Source: Spongospora subterranea f. sp. subterranea (Eukaryota; Endomyxa: Phytomyxea; Phytomyxea; Plasmodiophorida). Taken from it: a stretch of 64,000 bases of DNA. The stretch covers positions 1 through 64,000 of the forward strand of contig JAUGWO010000269.1 in assembly GCA_049724395.1 (NCBI GenBank), given 5' to 3'. The position numbers and the translations under genes were made by a program. The notes below the pieces were generated by a model. It saw nothing but the letters and a program-made list of their open reading frames with translations. It was not told the origin of the DNA and did not search any database. Position 1 is the first letter of the stretch. Each line of letters starts with the position of its first letter. This document shows positions 1 through 9,867 of this stretch, in pieces.

Positions 1-159
1 ACCGACAGGTTCACCGGTTGTTAGTCCAATAGAAGAAGTAAGTGGACTGTATTAGTGTACGAATAATAATATCTAGGTCTGTCAGAGATGCTCATCTCGA
101 AGGTTCTGCCTGCAATACGAAACCAGTGGCCACGTGGCAGCGTGAATCGTCTCATCTTC

Positions 160-576
160 ATTTCAACAAGACAACGCCAAACCGCATCTGTCAGTTGATG
201 ATCCAAATTTTTCGAGGCAGCAAGCGCTGAGGGTTTCGACATTCGTCTGCGCTGTCAGTCGCCGAACAGCCCCGACATGAACGTGTTAGATTTGGGATTT
301 TTCAACGCCATACAGGCACAGCAAAACACCAAAATGCTCCCAAAAATGTAGACGAGTTAATAGCTGCAGTAAACAACGCGTTTGCTGAGCTGGATATGAA
401 AAAACTTAACTACGTTTTTCTAACTCTGCAGCAATGCATGATCTTAACGATGAACCAGAATGGGGGGAACAGCTACAAGCTGCCACACATGGGCAAAGAG
501 AAGTTGGAACGCGCAGGAGAATTACCCTTGGTTTTCGATGTCGATACGGAACTTGTCGAGAGCGTCAAAGCCCAAC
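160..576 (+). pseudogene. Tc1/IS630-type transposase, C-terminal fragment (left arm)
   Basis: Translation gives the last part of a DDE transposase of the Tc1/mariner-IS630 superfamily. The second catalytic Asp lies in QQDNAKPHLSVDD and the third in NSPDMNVLDLGFFNAIQ, followed by the helical tail with LNYVFLTLQQCM and YKLPHMGKEKLER. The N-terminal DNA-binding domain and first catalytic Asp are absent. The frame breaks after the DDP motif (an extra T near 214) and again near 350 (a TAG in place of a sense codon), so it cannot be functional. It is the mirror copy of 747-1168. Confidence 0.8.
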
Positions 577-746
577 TTTCCACAGCATAAACCGCAAACC
601 CCCGTGTTGCCATACCATGTTTCATCTTTATTGCCAGGAGTCGTTATAGCAGCTTCCTACACCCTGTTTCATCGTTAAAAACACACGTCTCTGCTATCAA
701 ATGGGACAATTCAAGATTTGTCGAGGCAGCAAGCGCTAAGGGTTTC

Positions 747-1168
747 GTTGGGCTTTGACGCTCTCGACAAGTTCCGTACCGACATCGAAAACCAAGGGTA
801 ATTCTCCTGCGCGTTCCAACTTCTCTTTGCCCATGTGTGGCAGCTTGTAGCTGTTCCCCCCATTCTGGTTCATCGTTAAGATCATGCATTGCTGCAGAGT
901 TAGAAAAACGTAGTTAAGTTTTTTCATATCCAGCTCAGCAAACGCGTTGTTTACTGCAGCTATTAACTCGTCTACATTTTTGGAAGCATTTTGGTGTTTT
1001 GCTGTGCCTGTATGGCGTTGAAAAATCCCAAATCTAACACGTTCATGTCGGGGCTGTTCGGCGGCTGACAGCGCAGACGAATGTCGAAACCCTCAGCGCT
1101 TGCTGCCTCGACAAATCTTAGATCATCAACTGACAGATGCGGTTTGGCGTTGTCTTGTTGAATGAAGA
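747..1168 (-). pseudogene. Tc1/IS630-type transposase, C-terminal fragment (right arm)
   Basis: Minus-strand copy of the same transposase 3' segment. It is slightly better preserved than the left arm: the reading through DNAKPH, RFVEAASAEGFDIRLRC and PPNSPDMNVLD is continuous where the left arm is shifted. It has no N-terminal half and no terminal repeats of its own. The family is widespread in protist, fungal and animal genomes. This copy is a dead fragment kept as half of the fold-back. Confidence 0.8.
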
Positions 1169-1547
1169 AGACATATTAGCAATTAGGTACAGTACTCCCT
1201 CTGTTCCGTTGAAACTGTCCGGTATTGTTAACCGGAAGGCGATATTTTTACCTTCCGGGTGATTCATGATGAGTCATTGACAAGCATGACTTAACTATGT
1301 GTCATAGAACACATCATCAGTGATGATAAACTTCACTTCTTATACTAACACAATTGGCTACATCTACACATTCTGCTTTCTGTTTTAGTGGACTCAATTT
1401 GGATCCAATGATTTAAATTGATCCAATCCGTAGTTACCTGTAAATACAGTGAAGTGTATATTTATCTACTGTAATGTTAAGAGACCGTATCGGTATCGCT
1501 TTGAGAGAGATTCAGAGTCCCCGTTTGACCAGGAATCTTCCGGATAG
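1169..1547. other. Non-coding spacer between two inverted repeats
   Basis: AT-rich DNA with no convincing ORF, RNA gene or splice pattern. It separates the transposase fold-back from the next inverted repeat. Confidence 0.5.
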
Positions 1548-1908
1548 AAGTTGTTTGCCCAGTAAAGATTTCGACGACACCTAACGATCTTCAGTCAGGT
1601 ACAATTAAAGGAAGAACGATTGTTGACGAGTACAGCCTGACAATTTAGCGGAATATTGCTGAAATCAAGAGCCAGAATCACCCCTTTTATCCGACAGTAT
1701 CGTCGTGTGTACAATATTTTTTGCGGATTTCAAAACAATCATATAATTTGTATTTGAAATTCTTGAAAGCAATCTTCGTATCCTGGATGCAATCTCGTGA
1801 TTTCAGTAATTTCCCGCTGCATTCGCAGGCTGTACTCCTCGGCAATCGTTCTTCCTCCAGTTATACCTGACCGAAGATCGAAGGATTTGTACTGGGAACA
1901 AAACTTGT
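1548..1908. repeat. Inverted repeat, arms about 115 bp
   Basis: Left arm about 1548-1666 and right arm about 1799-1908 are diverged reverse complements. Both contain a core reading, on opposite strands, as DL(Q/R)SG followed by GRTI and EYSL, so the arm may derive from a coding sequence. The family is not recognised. The loop is about 130 bp. The arms differ by scattered substitutions and a few indels, suggesting an old duplication. Confidence 0.75.
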
Positions 1909-2954
1909 GAGAAGCTGTTTGAAAGGTTTAGGGACCAGCCGAAACGTAGCGTCGATAAAGGGATCGATATGAGAGCGTTTGAGCATGTAAAAAAGGGCCG
2001 GGTGTCCCCACAACCCAATATTGTGTTTGACAGTTCCTTCGAAAACTGGGGGGAAGCATCACGCGACGATATCTGGACGTACCGATTACGTTCATGATCC
2101 GAAGCGCATGTCTTAACAGGGTTCACTATATACGGACGGGAGGGTCATCGTCTGACCAGTTTCGAAAGATTAGGACCCCAGAGATGGCTGATCGAATGAA
2201 TGAAAATTTCTTTCTGGGCTACACTTCCCAAACCATGGGTGCAGGTTGTGCACCATCCCGAATAGCGATGGCATCGATCAGCGAGCGCATCTACTGGATA
2301 GGTAAACGAAATATGAAGTTTTGACGGGACGAGCGTTGAGACCTCATGACATCGACTCGTTGATCATGAACTGGAAGTTCATGATGAGATTGCAGGAATG
2401 AGGGGTCAATTCTCGTATCGCTCCAGATGCCAGGAGCACAGCCGTTCCGGGCATGGCACCTGCCGCGATGATGACCGCCACCGACTGCAGTTTATATATT
2501 TGCTGCGATACACCATTTTCCTGCCATTGATATGAAGAGGGAGCGGAGCCATTGTGCAATTGAACGCGTGAAGGATACCGATCCGGGATACACCACAACT
2601 GTATATGAGCCAGTGTACACTGTAGAAACACGTAAATGTATCTGTGAGTGACTGCGCAACAGTGTTGGATCAATTTGGATCATTGGGTCAATCCGCCCGA
2701 GAGAAGACACCACCGATTTGTGACTGTGACTGTACATAAGGTATTGGAGTGGACTGAGAGTGCAATCTCTCCCCGCGGGGAGAAAAGACACCACCGCACT
2801 CACCGAATGCTTATCATCGAAGAATGCATCGATTTATGAGCGTCGAACGGCGCCTGAATACCATCAAACGAATTCATACACACTTACGTGATGCCTTTTC
2901 AAAGATTTAGCATGAAACAGGAGTTGACTGACAACGACCGTCGCTGTTCCAGCG
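1909..2954. other. Gene-poor stretch
   Basis: Several overlapping ORFs of 60-110 codons occur on both strands, but none shows a recognisable domain, splice pattern or coding bias. A small perfect hairpin (9-bp arms, 3-nt loop) lies near 2364-2384. Best read as decayed repeat DNA. Confidence 0.4.
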
Positions 2955-3490
2955 ACACCCATTGCAGGCAGGCATCAGCGAAATGATAAGAATGAGTTTG
3001 TTGGTATTCCCGTATCGCATCGCTTATAAAACGGTTTACAACTCGATGTTTTCCGCGTCCAAGGTTAAGCAAACTGCTTGAGCATTTCGGCAACGTTCCC
3101 TCTTAATTTTTTATACAGGTTCCATGCTTTGGACCAAATTTACAACTCTGAATAAATGCTTCTTGCCAGACCGGGTTTTTGGAAACCAATTTTCATCATT
3201 GATATTGATAACGGGGTCGCCGCTTGCCATGCAATGACAAACGGCCCGGCATTGCAGATATCAGTGATGAAAACTGGTTTCCAGAAACCGGGCCTGGCCA
3301 TTTATCTACCTAAATTTGTAAATATGCTCATGAAGCCTGTACAATAAATTGAGAGGAACGTTGCCGAAATGCTCAAGCTGTTTGCTCTACCTTGGACGCG
3401 GAAAAACATCGAGTTTTAAATCGCTTTATTAGCGATGCGATACGGGGATACCAAATCCTTATCATTTCGCTGATGCCTGCCAGCAATGGA
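2955..3490. repeat. Nested palindrome: inverted repeat inside an inverted repeat
   Basis: Outer arms run about 2955-3145 and 3325-3490 (reverse complements with scattered mismatches and small indels). The space between them is itself an inverted repeat with arms about 3163-3208 and 3256-3300 and a loop under 60 bp, resembling a MITE-like hairpin. The inner hairpin occupies almost the whole outer loop. This fits insertion of a small fold-back element at the centre of an older palindrome, or stepwise inverted duplication. No ORF is supported. Confidence 0.8.
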
Positions 3491-5889
3491 TGTCAAACTC
3501 ATTCTTGCTTCTTTCTTGTATATTTCTGTCGTAACGAAAAGTAAATATGACTTTATCTGGTTTCAGCATTGTAATCAAACCTGAATGGCGTGTCAAGATA
3601 TCAACTTGAACTATAACTCTTTTGAACCGGTATCTTGTTGACCCGTACTGTTCCATAATCGATTGGGTCGATCGTAAGTTATCGAATTTGTGAGCCATCA
3701 TTTCCGATGCGAGCCAGTCGCCCGCGACCAAAAGTATGGTGCCCCCTGTTGCCTTCGTTTGGTAGATCCTCGAACTTTTAAAGACTCATATGCAAAGAAT
3801 GCCAGAGGATGATGCTGCAGTGGTGCATGGGCTGGAAAACAATCAAGCGATTAATACATGCATGAGGATAATGCTATTGAGTTGGATTTGGAAAAGGAAC
3901 AGGGTAATGGCGAGTACAATGGGAATGATATGAGTAAGGATGAAGGTTTCAGTGCTGATCATGGAGCCGAAGGCGTCGATTCGTTTGATGAATCAGGTTT
4001 TGCAAGCGTCAATGACACGGCAAAAGAAGTTCGATGAGCGATTTGAAAATGGCTCAAAAGATCGATTTGGCCCAAAAGGCCTGATATGGCTTTTATATGT
4101 TCCAAAATTCAAATAAGTTTGAAGCGATCTCACCCAGTCAGATGATGTCAAAATTTGAAAAAACCTAGCAATGTTGTTTTTCCATTGTAGTGAGCTGTTA
4201 AATGCATATTGGAGCTTGATAAATTTATCGAATCAGCAAAGATTTCGCAGAATTTCAAACTGGTCATCAATCGGTGGATACTATTCAGCCACTTGTACAG
4301 CCCTTAGATGCCCGATGATAATAGGTTCAGTGAAATAATTGCCCCATGTACCATATTATCACTTCACATACACCAATCGTAAAACCTCAGACCACTGAAA
4401 AGGACCGATCCCCACTTTGGAACGTCTTCGAGTTGGTGTTCCTGATGTAATTCCTCAAGTCTGCTAGTTTTTTCTTCGATTTGCAGCAACCTCGACTGCA
4501 GTTTGTCCCTTGGACAAATCGTCGGGCCTTGCAGAAAGCCGAACTTCGATGATTCTGTATCTGCAATTTCGGCCTTCGCCGAGAGATATCCTCTATCGGT
4601 GCGGATCGATAGAGGATATCGCTGGACCACAAGGTTCGCAAAGTATGGTAATCAGGCTGTGTAGGCCGAATGCAGCAGGTGCATCCAACCCGCTGACATA
4701 CAATCGAAGCAATGTCAACTTTTCCGATCTCCAGGTCCCTCGAGATCATTATCTGAACAATTCCCGCAACCTCAATCTATTCTATTTGGCAAAATCGGAA
4801 ATAGATATATCCTAACCGTGATTGTCATTGTAGGGTATAACCGCATTACTGATTGATTGGCAATGGGATCATCTGCATGTACATGTAAGGAACACAACAA
4901 TAGTCCAACAATACAGGAGCAAAACGCAAATGAGATCACTGGAATCTATGTCCGAATCCCTATTTGATGGGTGAGCTGAAACTGGCAGATTATCTGATCG
5001 GCAATTGGACGTCAGCAAACCTTGAGAGCCCTACACTGTGATTACACACCTGGAGATTCTATAGCCGAATGAGAACTTGCTGAGTGAGGTGAAACAGGAT
5101 GGGAATTTGGTCGGCAATTAGACGTCAGCACACATTGAATATAGATCTGCACTGTCATTACACACCTTGATAATCGATATCTTCACTGTGATTGGAATCA
5201 AACACATCAATTTGATCCGATAACTGTTCCGAATCGGATCCAGCCAACCTCGAAATTGCAAAGGCTGAACCTGCTGATGGCCAAGACTGATCAATACCGA
5301 CGGCGATGTTTGGTTTGCAGCTGCAATTTAAATATAGTAAATCGGCTGGGAACCATGTTGGCAGTGGGCCGAGCAGTACTATCAAACAATCAGTTCGTTC
5401 TGTCTAGCATCGCTCAGACTGAACCAACTGAATGTTTGAAAGTACTGCTCGGCGTCTGTCCTAATTTTAGCAACGAATGCCCTGATTTTGGGATGCGACG
5501 TGTTGGAAGCTTCACAAAAGCTCGTTGATATGAGCATTATATGATTCCAGTGGGTTGTTGGTTCGATTGGCAATCTCTTCCCTGTTGTTATCTGGGTGAT
5601 AAGATTCCAGTCACGAGGAGACCGCATCCACGTTTTCTTGAAGTAATCGAAATACTTTTCTAAAGCATCCACCTCCACCTCACTTTCCAATGGCAATTGA
5701 GCACGGAGGTACTGGAATCCAACCACCCGCTTTGCTCAAATTGAAGCCATGTAAGGTATCACACAACGCCATTTAATGGTTCCAGCATTTGTGATATTGA
5801 GGGCACACGTTTTCAGGGCGCCAGCCAGGTCACAAAATACCCTGGCGTGTTCAGGTTTCTGCCCCTGAACGACCCGCTGAGGAGAACAG
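3491..5889. other. Gene-poor region with small hairpins and decayed ORFs
   Basis: No gene is recognised. A plus-strand stretch at about 3840-4037 is open and rich in Asp, Glu, Asn and Gly, possibly a decayed exon. 4957-5170 holds two diverged direct copies of a roughly 120-bp segment (shared GGCAATTRGACGTCAGCA and ATTACACACCT). A diverged inverted repeat has arms near 5367-5388 and 5433-5455. The many short ORFs overlap on both strands and look random. Confidence 0.45.
4585..4620. repeat. Perfect short hairpin
   Basis: GATATCCTCTATCG at 4585-4598 is the exact reverse complement of CGATAGAGGATATC at 4607-4620, with an 8-nt loop. There is no following T-run, so a prokaryote-style terminator reading is not supported. 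It may be a protein-binding palindrome or a repeat remnant. Confidence 0.8.
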
Positions 5890-6176
5890 TAATACTCGAC
5901 AAACACCAGACCAATAATGAAAGTCCTCCTAAGCTCATTTCAAAGCGATTTTTCGACATGGCGGCTGCTGAAAGCTCAACGTATGAGAAGGAAAAAGTAA
6001 GACAAAATGACGACTGACGAGGTCAAGAAGAAGTACACGGGGTCGAATGATCGTCATTGTTTTAATTTCTCCTTTTCACGTGGTGAGCTTTCGGCAGCCG
6101 CCATTTCGAAAATCATTTCGATATGAGTTTAGGAGGACTTTCATTTCATTATTGGTCTGGTCTTTGCCGAGTATTA
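5890..6176. repeat. Inverted repeat, arms about 125 bp
   Basis: Left arm about 5890-6014 and right arm about 6047-6176 pair as reverse complements with a loop of only about 32 bp. Both arms contain CTCCTAA next to AATGAAA and, toward the loop, a GGCGGCTGC-like block. The arms are diverged at scattered positions. The right arm ends about 40 bp before the next inverted repeat, so two fold-backs are adjacent. Confidence 0.8.
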
Positions 6177-6213
6177 GTTGTACCGCATTGCTATTGCAGG
6201 GATGGGTCCAAAA

Positions 6214-6741
6214 ACGCAGATAAACCTTGTGCAATGCACATATTGATGAACGTCGTCATGAGCATGGTGAAACTGCTCGATTTCGAAGCGCAAGGTTCGG
6301 GATTGTTAATCAACGCAAAGAAAGCAAGAGAGTTAGAAATTGACAAAGGAGACGGTTGCCAGATCAGCATCCTGAAATAGGTCTCATGCCAGGAATGGAA
6401 CACACCTGAATACGAAAACATATGCCATTCGGCAGCCTTCATCTTCGTGGTCGATTTCGTGAACGGGTTGAAAACAGCTGGACATCCTTGTGGCAGACTC
6501 AGCGATGCACTTCGCGTTGAAATAATTGCCCGACTGCCTAGTTTCAACGCCCATGGAGGCACTGTCATAGATTCTTCAATGAGGCACGTTTCTGGCAAAA
6601 CGTCTACTTTGTCTTTTTCTAACTCCCTTGCTTTCTTGGAGTTGAATGACATCCCGAACCTTGCGCTTCGAAATCGAGCAGTTTCACCATGCTCATGACG
6701 ACGTTCATCAATATGTGCAATGCACAAGGTTTATTCTGCCT
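6214..6741. repeat. Inverted repeat, arms about 145 bp
   Basis: Left arm about 6214-6362 and right arm about 6592-6741 are reverse complements separated by about 230 bp. Because each arm is open, the same peptide appears on both strands (DERRHEHGETARFRSA and KKARELE). This suggests arms taken from a coding region, possibly a transposon protein, although I cannot name the family. Confidence 0.8.
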
Positions 6742-7215
6742 TGTTGCGTCGAATATGAGGACGATCAAGATGGTTTGCAGAATCAACTTTCTTCGTTAAA
6801 ATGTTCCATGACACATTGGTGTTTGTGAACTGGTTCAATGCCATTGGCGATGAAAAAAGTCAATCCTCGCGAGACGGAATTACAGGAATTACCAAAATAA
6901 TCCCAATGTTCAATTAATTCAGATTCTAACCTACGTCTCCGAACTGCCATTATTGCACACAGCGGCTTATCAGGTCGTCAAGCTAAAGAACCACCAATAA
7001 CATCTATCGATTCAATTTTCTTGTGGAAAAACATGAAGGAATTCGTTTCAAGAGTAGTTGAGTGCTGTTGTCTTCGCTTACGGGGGAAAGTTGTTCCCAG
7101 CCCCTTCGGCCATGAAATCCATGTATCCATTCGGGTTTATTTGTTTGATTTCATCTAACTTGTCTGTTGAGTCACTGGAGGATCAACCCCTGAGCTAACC
7201 TTGCGATGGCGAGAT
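6742..7215. other. Spacer without recognised features
   Basis: No ORF, RNA or repeat that I can support. It lies between the fold-back cluster and the 3' end of the Cys-rich modules. Confidence 0.4.
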
Positions 7216-8596
7216 TCATAGTGACAGATAGAAGAGTCCTTTGTGCCCTGGTCCAGGACAGCATTCGCAACTGAACTTTCTGTAGTGTACTGATTCTCCC
7301 CATCTCCGAACAAATTCGTCAACACTTCCAGCGCAATGACGATGTAAACAATTGAACATAGGACGGCATGCTCTGATCAAAGTGGTTAAACCCGGATTAG
7401 GCGATCTCATTTTTGCTGTCTTCACAATCACGAACTGATCATACTCTTCGAAAATTTCGGAAAGCGCTGGGAGGAGGTCTCGGGTTGATTTCCTGCGAAG
7501 AAGAAGTCTTGATGGAATATCAAATGGTCGGTCGATCCGATCCGCATTCATGGGACTCCAAGCCCTGACATTTCCGCGATGCCGAATTGCCCATGTGCGA
7601 ATTGAGGGCCCCATTTTCGAATCCACTCATTTGTATCTTTGCCACAGTGATGAACAAAGCACCCCCAGATGGGTTTCGAAGACTGGTTATAATATTGTCG
7701 AAGAAGCAAATGAGCCATGGCGCCACTTGATCGGTATTTCTCGTTGAATTTCCAGCACAGATTGAGTTTTTCTTCTGCGGTTTTTGACATTGAAACAGCA
7801 ACAACAAGAGCTTTGAGATCCAATAAACCGAAATCTTTGTCTCTGAAAGCACAAATGTTCATGAAGTTTTTCTAAAAAAAGGCGAATAAAAACCTGTAGT
7901 CAGGGTTTCTGACGATTTTCGTCCTCTGGGAACCGCAGGTGTTATGATTTGATCCACGACCGGGGCAGCATTTCACTCCAAAATTACGGTGCTTGAAACG
8001 CGTTCCCCAACGTGTCTGGAACAGGTCCATGTCTTTGCCACAACATTTCACAAGACATTGAAGGACGGGGATACAGGTTTTCTTAAGCAAATTAATCACC
8101 TTAGGACTAATACTGCAGAGCGATCTTCTGCAAGAGACCAGTTTCAAAACAAAATTCGAAATTAGGATCAGTTTTTGCAGGGTGCTGGTTGCCTTGGCAA
8201 TTAGCCTATGGATCAGGAACATCGATGTTGTTTTGTCCGACCTCAACGTTATCCCGCCCCGACTTTCCGTGCAACAGTAGTTCCATGATGTGTTCCGTCA
8301 TGGCGACACTGTCGTGAAACTCGACCTGTTCTGGATTCGTCTCCTTTCCCTAAGCAGACGATACCGTTTGTGATCATCAAATCCCAGACAGAGCGGGGAA
8401 CCAGAGTTCTGACCAGAAACACACAGAGGCTATCATAGTCTTTGACCTCATCCAGGTCCCAGTTTAGGAGCGGACAGAGCATTCTCAATCCCAACAAGTA
8501 CTTGGCATTACGAAAATGAACCCTTTTCTTGAGTGTGCTTCGAAAATCCATCCTAATACGCCATAAGCAGATATTGGTGATCACGATTCTCGGCAA
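7216..8596 (-). CDS. Unrecognised gene with three related Cys-rich modules
   Basis: Four minus-strand open segments follow one another: 8596-8249, 8246-7872, 7862-7548 and about 7550-7216. The last three each end in a similar block: a Cys pair or His-Cys, then GKD or an equivalent (CCGKDMDLF, HCGKDTNEW, HCAGSVDEF), a conserved RWG/KWG, an aromatic plus His, then Phe with Gly or Ser, and in two modules CCPGRG or CCPGPG. This is a diverged tandem repeat of a Cys/Trp-rich domain I do not recognise. A plausible acceptor (T-run then TAG) sits just before the 7862 segment, so the segments may be exons of one gene. They may also be the 3' part of the secreted-protein gene immediately upstream. Start, end and exon joins are not settled. 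Confidence 0.45.
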
Positions 8597-9867
8597 TCTC
8601 TTACTGGCACGAAATTTTCACGAACGTCAACAGGCTGGTTTTTCGAATTAATCGTATTTTCGATGCGCGAATCGAAAGTTTTGCCATCTACGCTTTCAAT
8701 TGACTGTTGACCATCAATACTGATACGGGATGCATCACGGTTTGAACTCGTGCTCGGGTTCCAATCCTAAGACGAACTTAGCAAACCCAAACACAATTTG
8801 CCAATTGACTGAACGGCTAAATTTCTGGAAGAACTGTCACCAAACTGGTGGGCGTTTCTGTTAGAGGGCACGAGATTCTCGAGAAAGTCTTTTGACGGCA
8901 AAATTTCCGAATCAATTGGAATTCGATTTGGATCGATAAGGCAATCGAGTTTCTCGCCCTCTTGGCTCAACTGTTGAGAATCGAAACTTGATATGGGACG
9001 CGTCAATTTTCAAACCCGGGCTCGAACCCCATTCCTAAAAACGCATTTAACAAGCCGAATCTCTTATTTGAAGATGAACTGAACGACTACATTCATCGAA
9101 GAACTTTCATCAAACTGGTCAACAAGATTGATAGTGGAATAATCAAACTCCAACAAAGAATTGCCTTGCAGCAAATTTGACTCCCATGTCGAATATTCGA
9201 ATTCTGGAAAATGCAACTTTTGGGTCTCGTCATGGAGCATTGCCCACTCCTGCGACGGCAACATGTTTCTGTTAGTGGGCAAGAGATTCTCGCGAAAGCC
9301 ATTTGACGACAACTTCTCCGAATCAATGGGAATTTGATTTGAATCGATAAGGCAATGGATGTTCTCGCCCTCTTGGATCAACTGTTGAGAATCGATACTG
9401 ATATGGGACGCGTCAAGTTTCGAACCTGGGCTCGAGTCCCATTCCTAAAAAACGCAGTGAACAAGCCGAATCTTTATATGAAGATGAACTGAAAGACTAC
9501 ATTCAACAAAGAAATTTCATTAAATGGGCGGCACGATGGATATTGGAACAAGGAATTGCCTTGCAGCCAATGTGACTCCAATGCCGAATATTCTAATACT
9601 GGAAAGTGTAATTCTCTGATCTCGTCATCGAACTCCTGCGACGGCAACGCGGTGTCCTGCAAGGACCAATGATTTCAGAATTTTGACCATTTCTTTGGAG
9701 CGACATTCCGCCATCCATACCGAGAAAGTCGAGGAGGCGATTCTTGTGGCGGCATTGGCCTGACCTGAGCAAAGCGGTTCGTCCCAACCTTGCCTAGGTT
9801 CGGTTGTCACAGATCGAGTCGGTCTGGTTGCCAGAAGCAGTAATCCCAACAAGTTGAGGACACGCAT
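8579..9867 (-). CDS. Secreted protein with tandemly duplicated phase-0 exons
   Basis: The ATG at 9867 opens a signal peptide (MRVLNLLGLLLLATRPTRS). Exon 1 (9721-9867, 49 codons) ends at a GTATGG donor; exon 2 is 9501-9656 (52 codons) and exon 3 is 9091-9444 (118 codons). Introns at 9445-9500 and 9035-9090 are both exactly 56 nt, near-identical, and phase 0. Exons 2 and 3 share LPSQE, LHFP, EYS, ES and LQGNSL. Exon 3 and two downstream copies share EWDSSPGSKLDASHIS, IDSQQL and IPIDSE. The fourth copy (about 8841-9034) has one extra base near 8983 that breaks the frame, and its old donor (AATGTAG) has become AATTTAG. A fifth copy starts at 8766. No known family. Extracellular location is inferred from the signal peptide; the 3' end is uncertain. 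Confidence 0.6.
8636..9656 (-). repeat. Tandem duplication of exon-plus-intron units
   Basis: Diverged direct copies of a unit made of an exon beginning (G)A(A/T)TGG and its 56-nt intron, seen at about 9444-9035, 9034-8767 and 8766 onward, with a partial unit at 9656-9445. Because each unit starts and ends at phase 0, duplication adds protein sequence without changing frame. Copies decay toward the 3' end of the gene. Confidence 0.75.

Larger units (their letters stand above)
154..1168. repeat. Long inverted repeat with transposase-derived arms
   Basis: The left arm (about 154-576) and right arm (about 747-1168) are reverse complements with few differences over roughly 420 bp. Both carry the same 3' part of a Tc1/IS630-type transposase gene, so each strand contains a sense and an antisense copy. 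The 170-bp loop ends in a short third fragment (about 712-746) that repeats an internal piece of the arm in plus orientation, so at least two rearrangements occurred. A transcript through the locus could fold into a hairpin with a stem of about 420 bp. Confidence 0.9.

Noticed and set aside
9005-9040. tRNA B-box-like GGTTCGAGCCC
   Set aside because: It lies in the conserved start of a duplicated coding exon (EWGSSPG); no A box or cloverleaf can be formed around it.
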